Assembly: GCF_014905175.1 (NCBI RefSeq) | Contig: NC_057792.1 | Coordinates: 11,387,321-11,451,320, forward strand | Length of the DNA: 64,000 bases | Direction of reading: 5' to 3' | From: Aphidius gifuensis | Lineage: Eukaryota; Arthropoda; Insecta; Hymenoptera; Braconidae | Program-made: the position numbers and the translations under genes | The notes under the pieces: generated by a model | Seen by the model: the letters and a program-made list of their open reading frames with translations, nothing else | Database searches by the model: none | Told to the model about the DNA's origin: nothing | Shown here: one piece after another, positions 35,221-45,630 of the stretch | Position numbering within the stretch: position 1 is the first letter of the stretch | How the letters are laid out: each line of letters begins with the position of its first letter

Positions 35221-36045
35221 TTTTGGCTAGTTTTGCCAAGTTTCAAAATACGGGACTTAGTTTTTTTTCGTGAAAAGTTTTTAAAAAATATAGCTAAGGG
35301 AAAAACTAAGCTGGTAAAATTATGTAGATATTGTGTGTCTGGCTATAATTGAAGCTAAGTAAAAAATCTAGCTAAGTCCAAAATCTAGCTAAGGAAAAGA
35401 TGTGGCTAAGGAAAAAATTAAGCTGGTAAAATTATGCAGATATTGTGTGTTTGGCTATAATTAAAACTAAGTAAAAAATCTGGCTAAGGGAAAAGTTAAG
35501 CTGGTAAAATTATGTAGATATTATTTGTTTGGCTATAATCAAAGCTAAGTAAAAAAACTAGCTGAGTAAAATAATGCAAATATTAGTGTGTGGCTACAAT
35601 TACAGCTAAGTAAAAAATCTAACTAAGAAAAAATATAGCTAAGAAAAAAATTAAGCTGGGAAAATTATGTAGATATTGTTTGTTTGGTTATAATTAAAGC
35701 TAAGTAAAAAATCTAGCTAAGTGAAAAATGTAGCTAAGGGAAAAATTAAGCTGGTAAAATTATGTAGATATTGATTGTTTGGCTATAATTGAAGCTACGT
35801 AGAAAATTTAGCTAAGTAAAATAATGCAGATATTGGTGTGTGGCTACAATTACAGCTAAGTAAAAAATCTAGCTAAGTGAAAAATCTAGCTGAGTAAAAT
35901 AATGTAGATATCAATTGTTTGGAATAATGGAGATATCTAAGTTTTTTTATTTTTTTAGGGACTTAGAAAAAAAAATGAAATTTTACAAAAAGAAAACTAA
36001 GTCCATTATTTTAAATTTGGCAAAACTAGACGAAACTAGTCAAAA
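35221..36045. mobile_element. Inverted-repeat element with internal tandem units
   Basis: The ends are inverted copies of about 50 bp (left TTTTGGCTAGTTTTGCCAAG..GGGACTTAG, right CTAAGTCC..TTTGGCAAAACTAG). The interior (about 35285-35945) has six or seven tandem units of 110-120 bp with AGCTAAGTAAAAAATCTAGC and AAGCTGGTAAAATTATG then TAGATATTGTTTGTTTGGC. No ORF. A non-autonomous DNA element with an expanded core. Confidence 0.7.
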
Positions 36046-36047
36046 AA

Positions 36048-36420
36048 TAAAAATGACTTCGGACGGTCATGGAAACCAGAATGGACGATAAGTCACGTCC
36101 CTCACCATGGGTGTGCCACGGGGCTGAATTTGGATATTGCCGACAAAATACTAAAAAAATAGACCAAAAAAAAAAAATTCCAATTTCAATAGAATGACCC
36201 ATACAATAACAGCCAAAATAATAGATGGAAAAATAAAAAAAAAATCAGTAGCAATTAATTCATTAATCCTGTAAATGAAAAATACATTTATGCATGTATA
36301 ATATAACACGCATGTATAGTATTATATGGGGAATATCCGAATTCATTGCCGTGGCCCCCGCGGTGAGGGACGTAACTTATCCTCCATACTGGCCACCATG
36401 ACCGTCCATTGTCATTTTTA
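36048..36420. mobile_element. MITE with 85 bp inverted repeats
   Basis: The arms match over about 85 bp (GGACGGTCATGG, GATAAGTxACGTCCCTCACC, GCCACGG). Outward, both sides read AAAAATGAC. It lies directly against the previous element, sharing its right flank, and encodes nothing. Confidence 0.8.
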
Positions 36421-36589
36421 TAATAATAATAATTCATAAATTAAATAATAAAGATAATAAATTACGGTACTTATATGAATAAATTGTTTTTTTTATTTTT
36501 TTTTAAGCAGTAATATTTTATACACAATTAATCGGATAGAGCTGAGCGACTTTTTTTTTAAATATCCACGACCTTAGGTTAGAAATTGT

Positions 36590-37035
36590 AATCAGACCGT
36601 ACACGGTCTACTATAATTGTAGATACAAATTTTAAAAATTTAAATAATTAACCACATAAAAATTGCATCGTATACAGTGTACGTCATTGGAAATTAAACC
36701 ATGTGCGGTATATGAACTGTATACGGTTTACTGATTATTGCAAATACAAATTTTTTTAGTTTAAAATATATTTGACTGCATACTAATCATACCATGTGCG
36801 GTGTACGTCATTGAAAATTAAACCGTACGTGGTATGAATTGTATACAGATATTTAACTACGATTCATACCCTGTGCAGTGTACGTCCTTAATGACATCAT
36901 AAATTTACCTATTAACCAATGCGACATAATAAACCGTTCGCACTCATTATTGAATCGCATTATTTTTTCAATGAAGACCATGTACGGCAAGTTATCAATT
37001 TTCAATGACGTACACCGCACAGGGTATGATTCATA
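36590..37035. repeat. Tandem and inverted GTACACGGT repeats
   Basis: Three to four units of about 120 bp carry ACCRTGTGCGGTRTACGTCATTG, AATTAAACC and TGTATACGGTTTAC. The last unit also forms an inverted pair (36843-36890 against 37005-37050, CATACCCTGTGCAGTGTACGTC). No gene. Confidence 0.65.
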
Positions 37036-37053
37036 GTTAAATATATGTATATA

Positions 37054-37636
37054 CGTAAAAAAATTTCTGGCGAATGCCACTGTAAAAAGTTCAGTCATAG
37101 GAGTATGGTTGCAGTCACTATACGTTCAGTGACTGCAACTGACTGCAACTATTTGTTCAGCTGTGTGAGCTGAACTTAATTCAAGTAATCGAATTCGGCT
37201 ACCACAACCAGACTTATAGTGGTCTCAGCTAAAGTATCGTGCTTTTAGCTATACACGCATGCGCATATAACGGTAGCCAGATTTTTCCTATATTTTTTAA
37301 ATTAAATATTAATTATAAATAATAGTTGTTCATAGATAATTTTGAGGAAAATGTTTTAGTAAAATAGAAACTAGAAAAATAACAAGATTATTTTATGGAA
37401 AAGTAGAAGTTAATATATTTTTTTTGTTAATAAAGCATCTGTCCAAAACATAACCTAAATTAAAAATATGATGATATTGTTGTTCAGCTCTCACAGCTGA
37501 ACAGTATGGTTGATATAGCTTAACTCAGTTACTGTACGCGAGTTCGGTTGCTGTAACCGAACTTCCATGCGGTGGAACTTCGTTCAGTTGTGGCAACCAG
37601 AAGTATAGTGGCATTCGCCAGAAAATTTTTTGAGTG
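37054..37636. mobile_element. MITE-like element with AAAAAATTTTCTGGCG ends
   Basis: Inverted ends (left CGTAAAAAAATTTCTGGCGAATGCCACT, right complement CACTCAAAAAATTTTCTGGCGAATGCCACT) are flanked by TA. Inside, short palindromes TTCAGCTGTGTGAGCTGAA and TTCAGCTCTCACAGCTGAA form a second inverted layer. The ends resemble the CACTGA elements of this window. No coding sequence. Confidence 0.7.
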
Positions 37637-37928
37637 TAGTTGTCTTGGTACGTCATTATAATCAAGCAGAAAGACGTATAAGTAAATTTTTGGATTCAAT
37701 ACACCATTTGATACCTGGCAAAGTAACATCTGCTAGTGCTGAACAATTATATTCCAATCTTATAAACAGCTCGAATGAACGAGATATTCCTCGTGACAAG
37801 TTAACTGGTTTTGGATCAGATGGTCGTAATGCCATGATGGAATGTAATGATTCTGTAAAAACTCGTTTTCAAAAAAATTATCCAGGAATCTCAATATTTA
37901 AATGCATATGTCATTCACTTGATATCTA
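37637..37928 (+). pseudogene. hAT-like transposase fragment, left part
   Basis: Open frame with RRISKFLDSIHHLIPGKVTS, GFGSDGRNAMME and FKCICHSLDIY. These match hAT-derived ZMYM/KIAA1586-like transposases found in many insects; the GSDGxNAMM block is the second catalytic-Asp region. The frame stops being homologous exactly at 37928, where TA element 2 is inserted, and resumes at 39397. Confidence 0.75.
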
Positions 37929-38179
37929 CACTGAGAAAAAAAATTGCTGTTATTGAAAAAAAAATTGCTACAGTTTAGCAAATTTTTTCTTGGAACTTTT
38001 TTGTCTTAAGTTGAAAAAAAAAATAATTAATTTGAGAAAAAATATCTTGTTTTGAGAAAATATTTTTTTTCAATTTGAGACAAATTATTTTTTTTTTTTT
38101 AAAATATAGAATTAATTTAAGAAAACTTGTGATAAACTTAAGGATATTTTGTCTTTTGATTTGAGGAAAAATTTGCAAA

Positions 38180-38700
38180 AAAAAAATGACATATACCTCA
38201 ATTTAAAAGACAAGTCATTCGGTTTAAGGCAACAAGCGTTCAAGTTGAGAGAAAATTTGCTAAAATTGAATGACATAACCCTCAATTCAAAACAATATTG
38301 ATTTTTTTTATGTAAAATATTTATTAATTAAAATAACTTGAGAATTAAATTAAAGCAACAAACGATCAATTTGAGAAAAAATTTGCTAAAATGAAATGAC
38401 ATAACCCTCAATTTGAAAGAAGAGTCATTCAATTTAAAGCAACGAGCGATCAAGTTGAGAGAAAATTTGCTAAAATTGAATGACATAACCCTCAATTCAA
38501 AACAGTATTGATTTTTTTTATGTAAAATATTTGTTAATTAAAATCACTTGACAATTAAATCAAAGCAACAAACAATCAATTTGAGAAAAAATTTGCTAAA
38601 ATAAAATGACATATACCTTAATTTGAAAGACGAGTCATTCAATTTGAAGCAGCGAGCGATCAAGTTGAGAGAAAATTTGCTAAAATAAAATCAAAATTTG
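38180..38700. repeat. 209 bp tandem units in TA element 2
   Basis: About two and a half units carry AAGCAACRAGCGATCAAGTTGAG, AAAATTTGCTAAAAT and ACATAACCCTCAATT. Confidence 0.75.
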
Positions 38701-38916
38701 CTCTATTTATATCATTATTCACTCAACTTAAATATGTTTTTTTCTCAACTTGAATGATTTTTGTCTCAACTTAAATTAATAAATAATCAAAAGTTGAAAA
38801 AATACATTTTTTAATTAAAAAAAAAAAAAAAATTATTATTTCTCGCTCACTGAGAACTTCACTCAGTTTTTTTTTTGTATCATAGTTTTTTTTTTTTTTT
38901 TTGTAAATTAATTTTT

Positions 38917-39006
38917 GGTCCCGAGCGCGATTCGAACCTATCTCCCTAAAAACCTATCTAAACCTATATTCTAAACGCCAGTGTGTTATCCCCTAAGCCA
39001 TCGCAC
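38917..39006 (-). repeat. tRNA-like segment inside TA element 2
   Basis: On the minus strand: A-box-like TGGCTTAGGGG (38990-39000) and a B-box GGTTCGAATCG (38929-38939), ending near GGGACCA and followed by A runs. The spacer GATAGGTTTTTA is shared with TA element 1. The acceptor stem does not fold, so a functional tRNA is unlikely; Pol III promoter activity is possible. Confidence 0.55.
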
Positions 39007-39394
39007 GTTAACTTGAAAGACAGAAAATTTTCATCCTCATTAAGAATGACCTTCTTTCACATATATTATTTATTTAATATATAATAAACTTGACGTCTTA
39101 TAATACATTTATTTGAATAAAGTTTATTTTATTTTTTTTTTTTTAGACAAATAACAAAAAAAAGTTAAGTGGTGATGTAATTTAATTTATTATAAAATAC
39201 ATACTCTAATTTGAATAAGTTAACAAAGTCAATCATATATTTTTTTTCTTTACTACATAGATATATAGATTCAACTTATTTCAATTATCTCAAAACAAGA
39301 CATTTTTTCTCAAATTAATTATTTTTTTTTCAACTTAAGACAAAAAAGTTCCAAGAAAAAATTTGCTAAACTGTAGCAATTTTTTTCCTCAGTG

Positions 39395-39640
39395 TATGCC
39401 AGTGAAGCTTGTAAAAAGTTATCTCGTACAGTTGAAGGTTTGACTCGAAATATTTATTTACTTTTTTTGGCCACAGTAGTAAACGTAAATGTGAGTTCAA
39501 AAATTTTACTGACACAGAAGTCCATAAAAACTTTTTCGATCACAAACTCAGTGGCTATTGTTAAACATTGTTGCTGACAGAATATTGGAGCAATAGGCTA
39601 AATTAAGATTTAAATTTCAGTTCAAAATTACTAAAAATTA
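39395..39640 (+). pseudogene. hAT-like transposase fragment, right part
   Basis: Directly continues the 37637-37928 fragment: ASEACKKLSRTVEGL and RNIY, then after a frame shift FFGHSSKRKCEFKNF. Further homology fades by about 39640. The C-terminal dimerisation domain was not recognised. Confidence 0.7.
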
Positions 39641-40171
39641 CAAAACTTATCTGTGCACTAAACATTCATTAAGAATTAAATAATCCATTCAAAAAATTAT
39701 ATTTTTTGTTTTTAAAATAGATCTTACCAAAAGTAACAAGAACCAATCAGAACTATCAATCAAGCAAACTAGTTATTACGAACTTGCACGTCTCAATGGT
39801 TAGACTTTCCCAAGAACTTCTCAATACATATATGAAAGGAAGTTTTGTTTGTTCAACTTAATTGTCTGAAATAAATCGAAAAAACGATACATAATCAAAA
39901 AAATTAAACATAATATTTATTTGGGATAAGATGTACTCAATGAAATTTAAGGTAAAAAAATTTAAGATGCCATCAAAGCCAGTCAGATGGTTTCAATGTT
40001 TTGGAGTATATCTACGACTGTACAAAAATGTTTTTTATTGAATTATATAGTCAGATCAAAGCCAGATATGATTATAAGGACCCTTTAATGGACCTGATCA
40101 GACAATTGAAGCTGAAAAATCCTTTCTTGATACGATGCTACCAATGCACATATCTATCAATGTACATTTAC
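39640..40171. other. Intron remainder without clear feature
   Basis: Weak coding-like runs on the plus strand (AIKASQMVSMFWS near 39970) suggest more transposase decay, but nothing can be named. Confidence 0.35.
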
Positions 40172-40413
40172 CTGTTAGTAAGTCTGGTGTGTATCGTGGC
40201 GCAAGTTCAATACTGCTGCAGTTCCATCTACGATCTTTGAAGACTTGTTGACAAACAGACGCAGTATCTCTAGCAGCTTGAATCAAATTTGGCATAATAT
40301 CTGGTGTCGACCGACATGCCCGTGCTTGTTTTCTTTCAAGATATCCGGAAGTTTTAGCACCTGAACATGCTTCTTTTGTCCAAATTCTAACATCACTTGC
40401 TTTACTTAAGGCT
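40172..40413 (-). CDS. Wnt11: Wnt11, upstream exon (RRWNCSSIELAP exon)
   Basis: This 242 bp exon has an acceptor TTTTCAG and a donor GTAAAT in phase 1. It encodes ARACRSTPDIMPNLIQAA, the conserved CQQVFKDRRWNCSS, and then IELAP, which is specific for Wnt11 (other Wnts differ after RWNCS). The border LLTG matches the vertebrate WNT11 exon junction. The first exon with signal peptide was not found between 40414 and the window end; the large elements at 41-64 kb may sit in or upstream of intron 1. Confidence 0.93.
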
Positions 40414-40759
40414 CTGAAAATAATAAAGATAAGGCCTTCATTTCAGCTGATATCGACGTCAATTACAATCAGTATTACAATGATTATGAGACATCATTAA
40501 ATCATTATGCATGTGTTTGAACTAAAATGAACAAACTATAACGTAAGATATTTCCACTGCTCTCGTGTCCTTATACTGCGTGGTCGATTTTATACAAAAA
40601 TCTAGCCATAATTCCATATACAATAGCAATAAAAGAGTGATAGTTTGCATGGAATACAATTGTTAATAATTGAGTATTCGAAAAATGTTTTTTCATTCTC
40701 GCTTCTCCTTAACCGTAAATATGATGAAGAGAAAGAAAATGTTTTTTTCTTTTATCATT

Positions 40760-41700
40760 ACAGGTGATATGAATAATATATAAGTAGTGTATCAAGGAGA
40801 GTTCTATGAGTTCTATGACAGAGGGTGGTCGAAAAAAGGTAGATCGGTGAGGGGGCAGGGGACAGAGAGTAGAAGGAGGCTCTTCTGGGCACCCTCAGGA
40901 ATGCGGCTCCCCCCTTCCCTCCCTCGTGTGTGTTGTGCATGGGCCTATAGTACAGGGTCCGTGTGGAGTAAAAATAAAATAGTAAGGGTTCGAGTGAGAG
41001 GTATGTGTGTGGGGGTGTATAGGTTGTATAGTATAGGAATAGGTTGAATGAGATTGTAAGGGCGCGTAGTAAAATAAAAATGCATGGGTGACGTCACTGG
41101 GGCAAAGTACATATAGAGCATAGGCCGGCGTACTGTAAGAATAAGAATAGTATAGGCAAGCGTAGTATAGGAATAGAGTAAGAAAAATCGTGCAGGTAGA
41201 TTCTTGAGTTTTTTTAGCATAGAGTTTTCGGTTGTTTTTTTTTAGTATAGTTTTTTCGGCTTAGTATTTTTAGTATAGAGTTTTCAGTAGAGTTTTTTTC
41301 GTATAGTTTTTTGGTTTAGTTTTGAAATACAGGTGTTTAGTTTTATAGTAGGAAAAAAAGAATAGAGTTTTAAGTAAACATAAATAAAAGTAGTTTTTTT
41401 AATATAGTTTTTCCGTTTAGTTTTTTTAGTATAGTTTTCCGGTTTTAGTTTTGAAATACAGGTGTTTAGTTTTATAGTAGGGAAAAAAGAATAGAGTTTT
41501 AAGAAAACATAGATAAAAGTAGTTTTTTTTAATATAGTTTTCAGTTTAGCTTTTAGTATAGTGTTCGGAAAATATAAGAATGAAGGAGTTTATTTTAATA
41601 TAGTTTTTCGAGTTTAGTTTTTAGTTTCGTGTTCAAATCGTATAAGGGTTCGGCTGTAGAATAGAAAAAATCATCCCGCTGTTAATTCAGTTTACGAACG
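40760..41700. repeat. AGTATAGG/GTTTAGTTTT repeat zone
   Basis: The left part (40940-41190) repeats TAGTATAGGAATAG-like motifs. The right part (41200-41640) has many TTTTTAGTATAGTTTTT units, including an 85-90 bp direct repeat (about 41308-41400 and 41438-41525) with TTTGAAATACAGGTGTTTAG. It could be the subterminal repeat of the Maverick-like element to the right, but no matching inverted copy was found. Confidence 0.45.
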
Positions 41701-41935
41701 ACATAAATTTTTCTGAAGTTTAAAATGTTTCTTTTGTTATTTTATTTTTACGACTTGCATGTTTTTCAGATTTCCTTTTAAAAAAGGTAAGCTTTTATTT
41801 TAAGATGTTGTATAGGATTTTTTATGAACTGATTTTCTAAAAATTTTTTGTTGAAGTTTAAAATGTTTCTTTTGTTATTTTATTTTTACGAGTCGCATGT
41901 TTTTCAGATTTCCGTGCGAGGGTTAATTTTTTTTC
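41700..41935. repeat. Direct repeat ahead of the 42165 gene
   Basis: TTTAAAATGTTTCTTTTGTTATTTTATTTTTACGA followed by TCGCATG or TTGCATG, TTTTTCAGATTTCC, occurs at about 41720 and 41855. A third weaker form lies near 41965-42010. Confidence 0.6.
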
Positions 41936-42164
41936 GATAGACTTTTTCTAAATGTTCCTGCTGTTTATTATCTAATTTTACGAGCGACTTGCGGAGGGTA
42001 TTTTCAGATTTTTGTACGTGGAAAAGAGTCATAAAAACAGTGGGTTATTTTTTGTATTTAAGTAAGTTTTACCGACAAATTTCTAAAAATTTTAAGATAC
42101 ACCTGTTATTTTTTTTTACTCGTTTTTGATTTTCTGATTTTCTATTGGTAACATTTTAGCAAAA

Positions 42165-43171
42165 ATGGACCTATTAGAAATGATAAGTGTTTATGGAGGT
42201 GACAAATCGAGCCTGACTAAAATTATTTCGACTATCATCTCTAAAAATTTTCACGACAAGTGTCAATTGTGTTTTCCGGGTCTACTTAGTCACATCTTAA
42301 CTACTAAAATAAAAATGAAACGCGTACTTGAAACTAACGAAGTTGACTTTGTCTGTAAGAAAAAAAAAGTAGAAGATACCCATGAAAAAAAATGGGTACA
42401 CGATATATATAAATACCCTGAATTGTTAAGTGAGCTAAAAAATTTAAAGTGCACTGTAATTGCGCGCAGCGATTGGATTCCAGGATTTTTCAAAGATTTT
42501 CCTGAAAAAGATAAGGAGCTGGGTGATTTTATTCGTGATAAATTACTCGGCAATCCGACAGATATACGAGACATAAAAAAATATCCGGAATTAGAAGTAC
42601 AGTTTAGAAAAATCATACAAAGAGTTCAAAATAAATGTGAAACAAGTGAAAAAAGTGTTATACATAAAAAAAAAAGTTCTATACAGTGTGAAGATGTGTT
42701 GAAAGATTTCGAATAGCCGGTCGACGATGATATGATGTTTTTAGGTAAATAAATTTTCAATGATACTTTTTTCTTAACTAATAAATAAAATAAAATAACA
42801 AATAAATAAAATAAACTTTTAATACTTTTTTGACAAATAAATTTTCAATAAAAAAAATTTTTTTAATACTTTTTTTTTAACAAATAAATTTTCCATAAAT
42901 AAATATTTAATACTTTTCTTGACAAATAAATTTTTGATACTTTTTTTTTTTTTAACAAATAAATTTTCAATATTTTTCTTGACAAATAAATTTTCAATAA
43001 ATAAATTTTTAATACTTTTTTAACAAATAAATAAATAAATTTTCTCTTGTTTTTTAAAGACATTGAAATACCGGCTGACGAAGTTGTGGTAAATAATGAA
43101 ATTCCAGTTGATGAGACTGTACGGGAAAATGATAATGAAACACCTGTAGATGGTCCAGTGGCCGAAAATGA

Positions 43172-43172
<1 letters not shown>
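42165..43172 (+). pseudogene. Unrecognised two-exon gene, acidic C-terminus
   Basis: The ATG at 42165 opens 183 codons, with a basic patch (VCKKKKVE), KYPELLSELKNL, SDWIPGFFKDFPEK and KKYPELEVQF, ending at TAG (42714-42716). The frame stays coding-like after the stop (PVDDDMMFL) up to a GT donor at 42745 in phase 1, and an AG acceptor near 43058 resumes in the matching phase with DIEIPADEVV, repeats of a P(V/A)DE motif, ending at an AAT microsatellite. So one in-frame stop probably inactivates it. No known family. It may be the 5' part of the gene whose exons reappear after the Helitron at 50781. Confidence 0.45.
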
Positions 43173-43240
<68 letters not shown>

Positions 43241-43242
43241 CA
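43172..43242. repeat. (AAT)n microsatellite
   Basis: About 22 ATA/AAT units directly follow the 42165 gene's second exon. The Helitron 5' end may lie just after it. Confidence 0.9.
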
Positions 43243-43460
43243 AATAAATCAAGATAAATAATTTGTTAGTTTCCACTGATGTCAGTTTGCATTTTGCATT
43301 GGTCTGCATCAGTTGGCTCAGTTGGCTGTTTAACTAATTATTATTTCATATTTGTAATAATTTGTAATCATATAATTCATTATATTATTCATTATAATAA
43401 AAAATATTTTAAGTAAAAAATATTATTATTTATAATAATATTTGAAAATATTTAAATAAA

Positions 43461-45068
43461 AATGGCTGATGTATCATTCACATCAACCGCGGAAATGAAC
43501 GCGTTTGAGATTGATTGATGAAAAAGGAGTGTAAGTATTTTATTATTTATTTTATGTTTTAAATATATATTTTTTTATGTATATTTTTTTTTATTATTTT
43601 ATGTATATATTGGTATAATATATTTGGTATATATTTTGGTATATATTTTTTTATGTAGATATATTTTTTTTCTTTTACAATATTTATAATGCATTTCAGT
43701 AACTTGGCTGGTTTTGTCACATCGGTTACGTCATTACTACCAATTGACAAGAAACCATATCACGTATTTAAATTTGTGCTGTTCAATAACGATGGGACAA
43801 AAATAAAGTGCATCATATGGGGCACTGCTATGGGACGGAAATGGAAGGATGAAATAAAAATAAATTCTATTGTAGAATTGTTGGGTGGTAATATTCGTCC
43901 AGCTGTACCACGTCGGCGAGATGCTGATTGTTTACCAATTGACTTTCATGTTCAATCTCATACTGACATTATTCTTCATGGATTCCATGTTCCTGATCTT
44001 GGTGTAATCCAAGACGAAGATGTTCAACGTGTACCATTTGATTCGTTGTTGGATGAAACTGGTGTTATTGGTAATTATTCTTTTTTTGGTTATTTTAGTT
44101 TTAATTAATTAAATAATTAATCAATTAATTAATTATTTTATTAATTTCATTTTATACAAATTGTTGGTTTCAGAAACAAATTTAGAATTGTTAAAACTGA
44201 ACAAAACACATATGGACAAGCTCAAGTTTGCGATGGTTTTTATCGACTTACAATTAATGTTGCAAATTATATTAAAAATTCAACACTCATTGCTGGTACT
44301 CCTGTCTTACTGAAAGGAAAGATGTCTAATATGCATTTTCAAATGAATAATTGAGTGATATAACAATTCGTGATGATGTATTCATGAGTAAGATTGCATT
44401 AGACTCATCATTTAATCCAATATCACGTAAACGTCCACAAGCAGCACCAGTAGTTGAATTACCAGCATCAACATCAGCTGTACAACCACCAATACCATCA
44501 AAAGCATCACCACCACCACTACTAGCACAAGCATCAGCTGTACCACCACCAGTATCATCAAAAGCACCGGTACAACCACCAGCACAAGCACCAAAATCAA
44601 TATCAGTTGTACAACCACCAGTACCATCAGAAGCATCACATGTACAACAACCACCACCACCACCAACACAAGCACCAGCATCAATATCAGCTGTACAACC
44701 ACCAGTACCATCAGAAGCATCACACGTACAACAACAACCACCACCACCACCAACACAAGCACAAGTATCACCGACAGTACAAGTTTTCAATTCTCAAAAA
44801 AAAAAAATACAAACGAGAACATAAATATAATTATGAAAAACATGTAACTTCATCACCTGTGAATGTAAATAGTAAGTTGAATGACTGTTATTGTACTTTT
44901 ATGTTATTAATTTATTGGTTATATTTTTCTATTTTAGATGCAAAACGTGCACGCAAATATGAAAAACCAGCTCAGGCTGAACCTGAAGATGATGCTGAAA
45001 GTGCTATTTCCATCAGTGATGAGTCCGTGATGAGCCCGTGTTCCATCAGTGAAAGTGATACTGATTGA
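43461..45068 (+). pseudogene. RPA-like OB-fold protein gene, multi-exon, broken
   Basis: Exon 1 (43461-43530, MADVSFTSTAEMNAF, donor GTAAGT) contains stops before the donor. Exon 2 (43700 to about 44070) reads NLAGFVTSVTSLLP, KFVLFNNDGTKIKCIIWG and INSIVELLGGNIRPA, the pattern of an RPA70/OB-fold domain binding single-stranded DNA. Exon 3 (44174-44350) gives GQAQVCDGFYRLTINV and TPVLLKGKM. After a one-base shift, 44351-44810 encodes Pro/Gln-rich repeats, and after another shift in an A run and an intron (44872-44938) the acidic tail ends ISESDTD. RPA-like genes accompany Helitrons in several lineages. Confidence 0.45.
44455..44780 (+). repeat. Coding minisatellite (QPPVPSEASHV repeats)
   Basis: Within the RPA-like gene, a unit of about 84 bp is repeated two to three times, encoding ISxVQPPVPSEASHVQQ plus poly-Pro. 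The mirror-strand Gly/Cys-rich ORF is a shadow. Confidence 0.75.
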
Positions 45069-45630
45069 TATCGAGTCAAATGGACAACAATTTATAATTT
45101 TTGTTGCTTTTTCATAATATTTCATGTCATTTTCATTATTTATTTACGTTATTTATTTGCGTTATTTATTTTCTTAATTATTATTATTAAAATAATATAA
45201 ATAATAAATTTAAATTTATTATAATTAGTTTGTGTGCTTTAAATATAAAAATTGTTGAAACGAAATTAAAATATTAAAATATTTTAAAAGACTACAAAAA
45301 GCATTTGATTCTAATCAATTCTAATTTATTTTTATAATAATAAATTAGAAGCTAACGCAGATTATGCCAGAAGTCATTTTAAAAATGTGTATGACTACTA
45401 TCAAGTAAATGAACAACAAATATTTTTATAATTAATCATAGTTATTTTTGGTTGGTTAACCATTATTTTTGAATTTTTAAGAGGCATTACATGCACCAGA
45501 ACCATATGAAACGCTTGGATCATTTTATAAGTTTGTTATACAGCATTAACATCAAAAAACTGCATTTTCTTATTTACATGTATTTCATGTACTTTATTTA
45601 GAAAAAATTAGAAACTTAATAAATATGCAT
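45069..45630. other. AT-rich gap inside the Helitron
   Basis: Nothing was recognised between the RPA-like gene and the antisense Vps53 fragment. Confidence 0.45.

Larger units (their letters stand above)
37929..39394. mobile_element. TA-flanked element 2, inserted in the hAT fragment
   Basis: Ends CACTGAG(G)AAAAAAATTGCT and its inverse, with inverted arms of about 130 bp (TTTTCTTGGAACTTTTTTGTC and ACTTAAG..AATTAATTTGAGAAAAAA). It is flanked by TA (37927-37928 and 39395-39396). Removing the element and one TA leaves a continuous reading frame in the hAT gene, so borders and duplication are exact. The interior has 209 bp tandem units (about 38180-38700) and a tRNA-like segment; no transposase. 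Confidence 0.9.
23894..40171 (-). other. Wnt11: 16.3 kb Wnt11 intron packed with mobile elements
   Basis: The intron between the phase 1 donor at 40171 and the acceptor at 23894 is bridged by the matching Gly codon. In vertebrates the same intron position is used. It holds the PolB-element remains, Gypsy and hAT fragments, two TA-flanked elements and several MITEs described separately. The splice sites themselves look normal. Confidence 0.85.

Noticed and set aside
40787..41220. ORFs in both strands upstream of the 42165 gene
   Set aside because: Built from AGTATAGG-type repeats, no conserved motif. They were also checked as a possible first Wnt11 exon: no signal peptide in the right phase.
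44326..44790. Gly/Cys-rich minus-strand ORF and the Val/Leu-rich ORF 44412-44771
   Set aside because: Both are shadows of the Pro/Gln-coding minisatellite on the plus strand.
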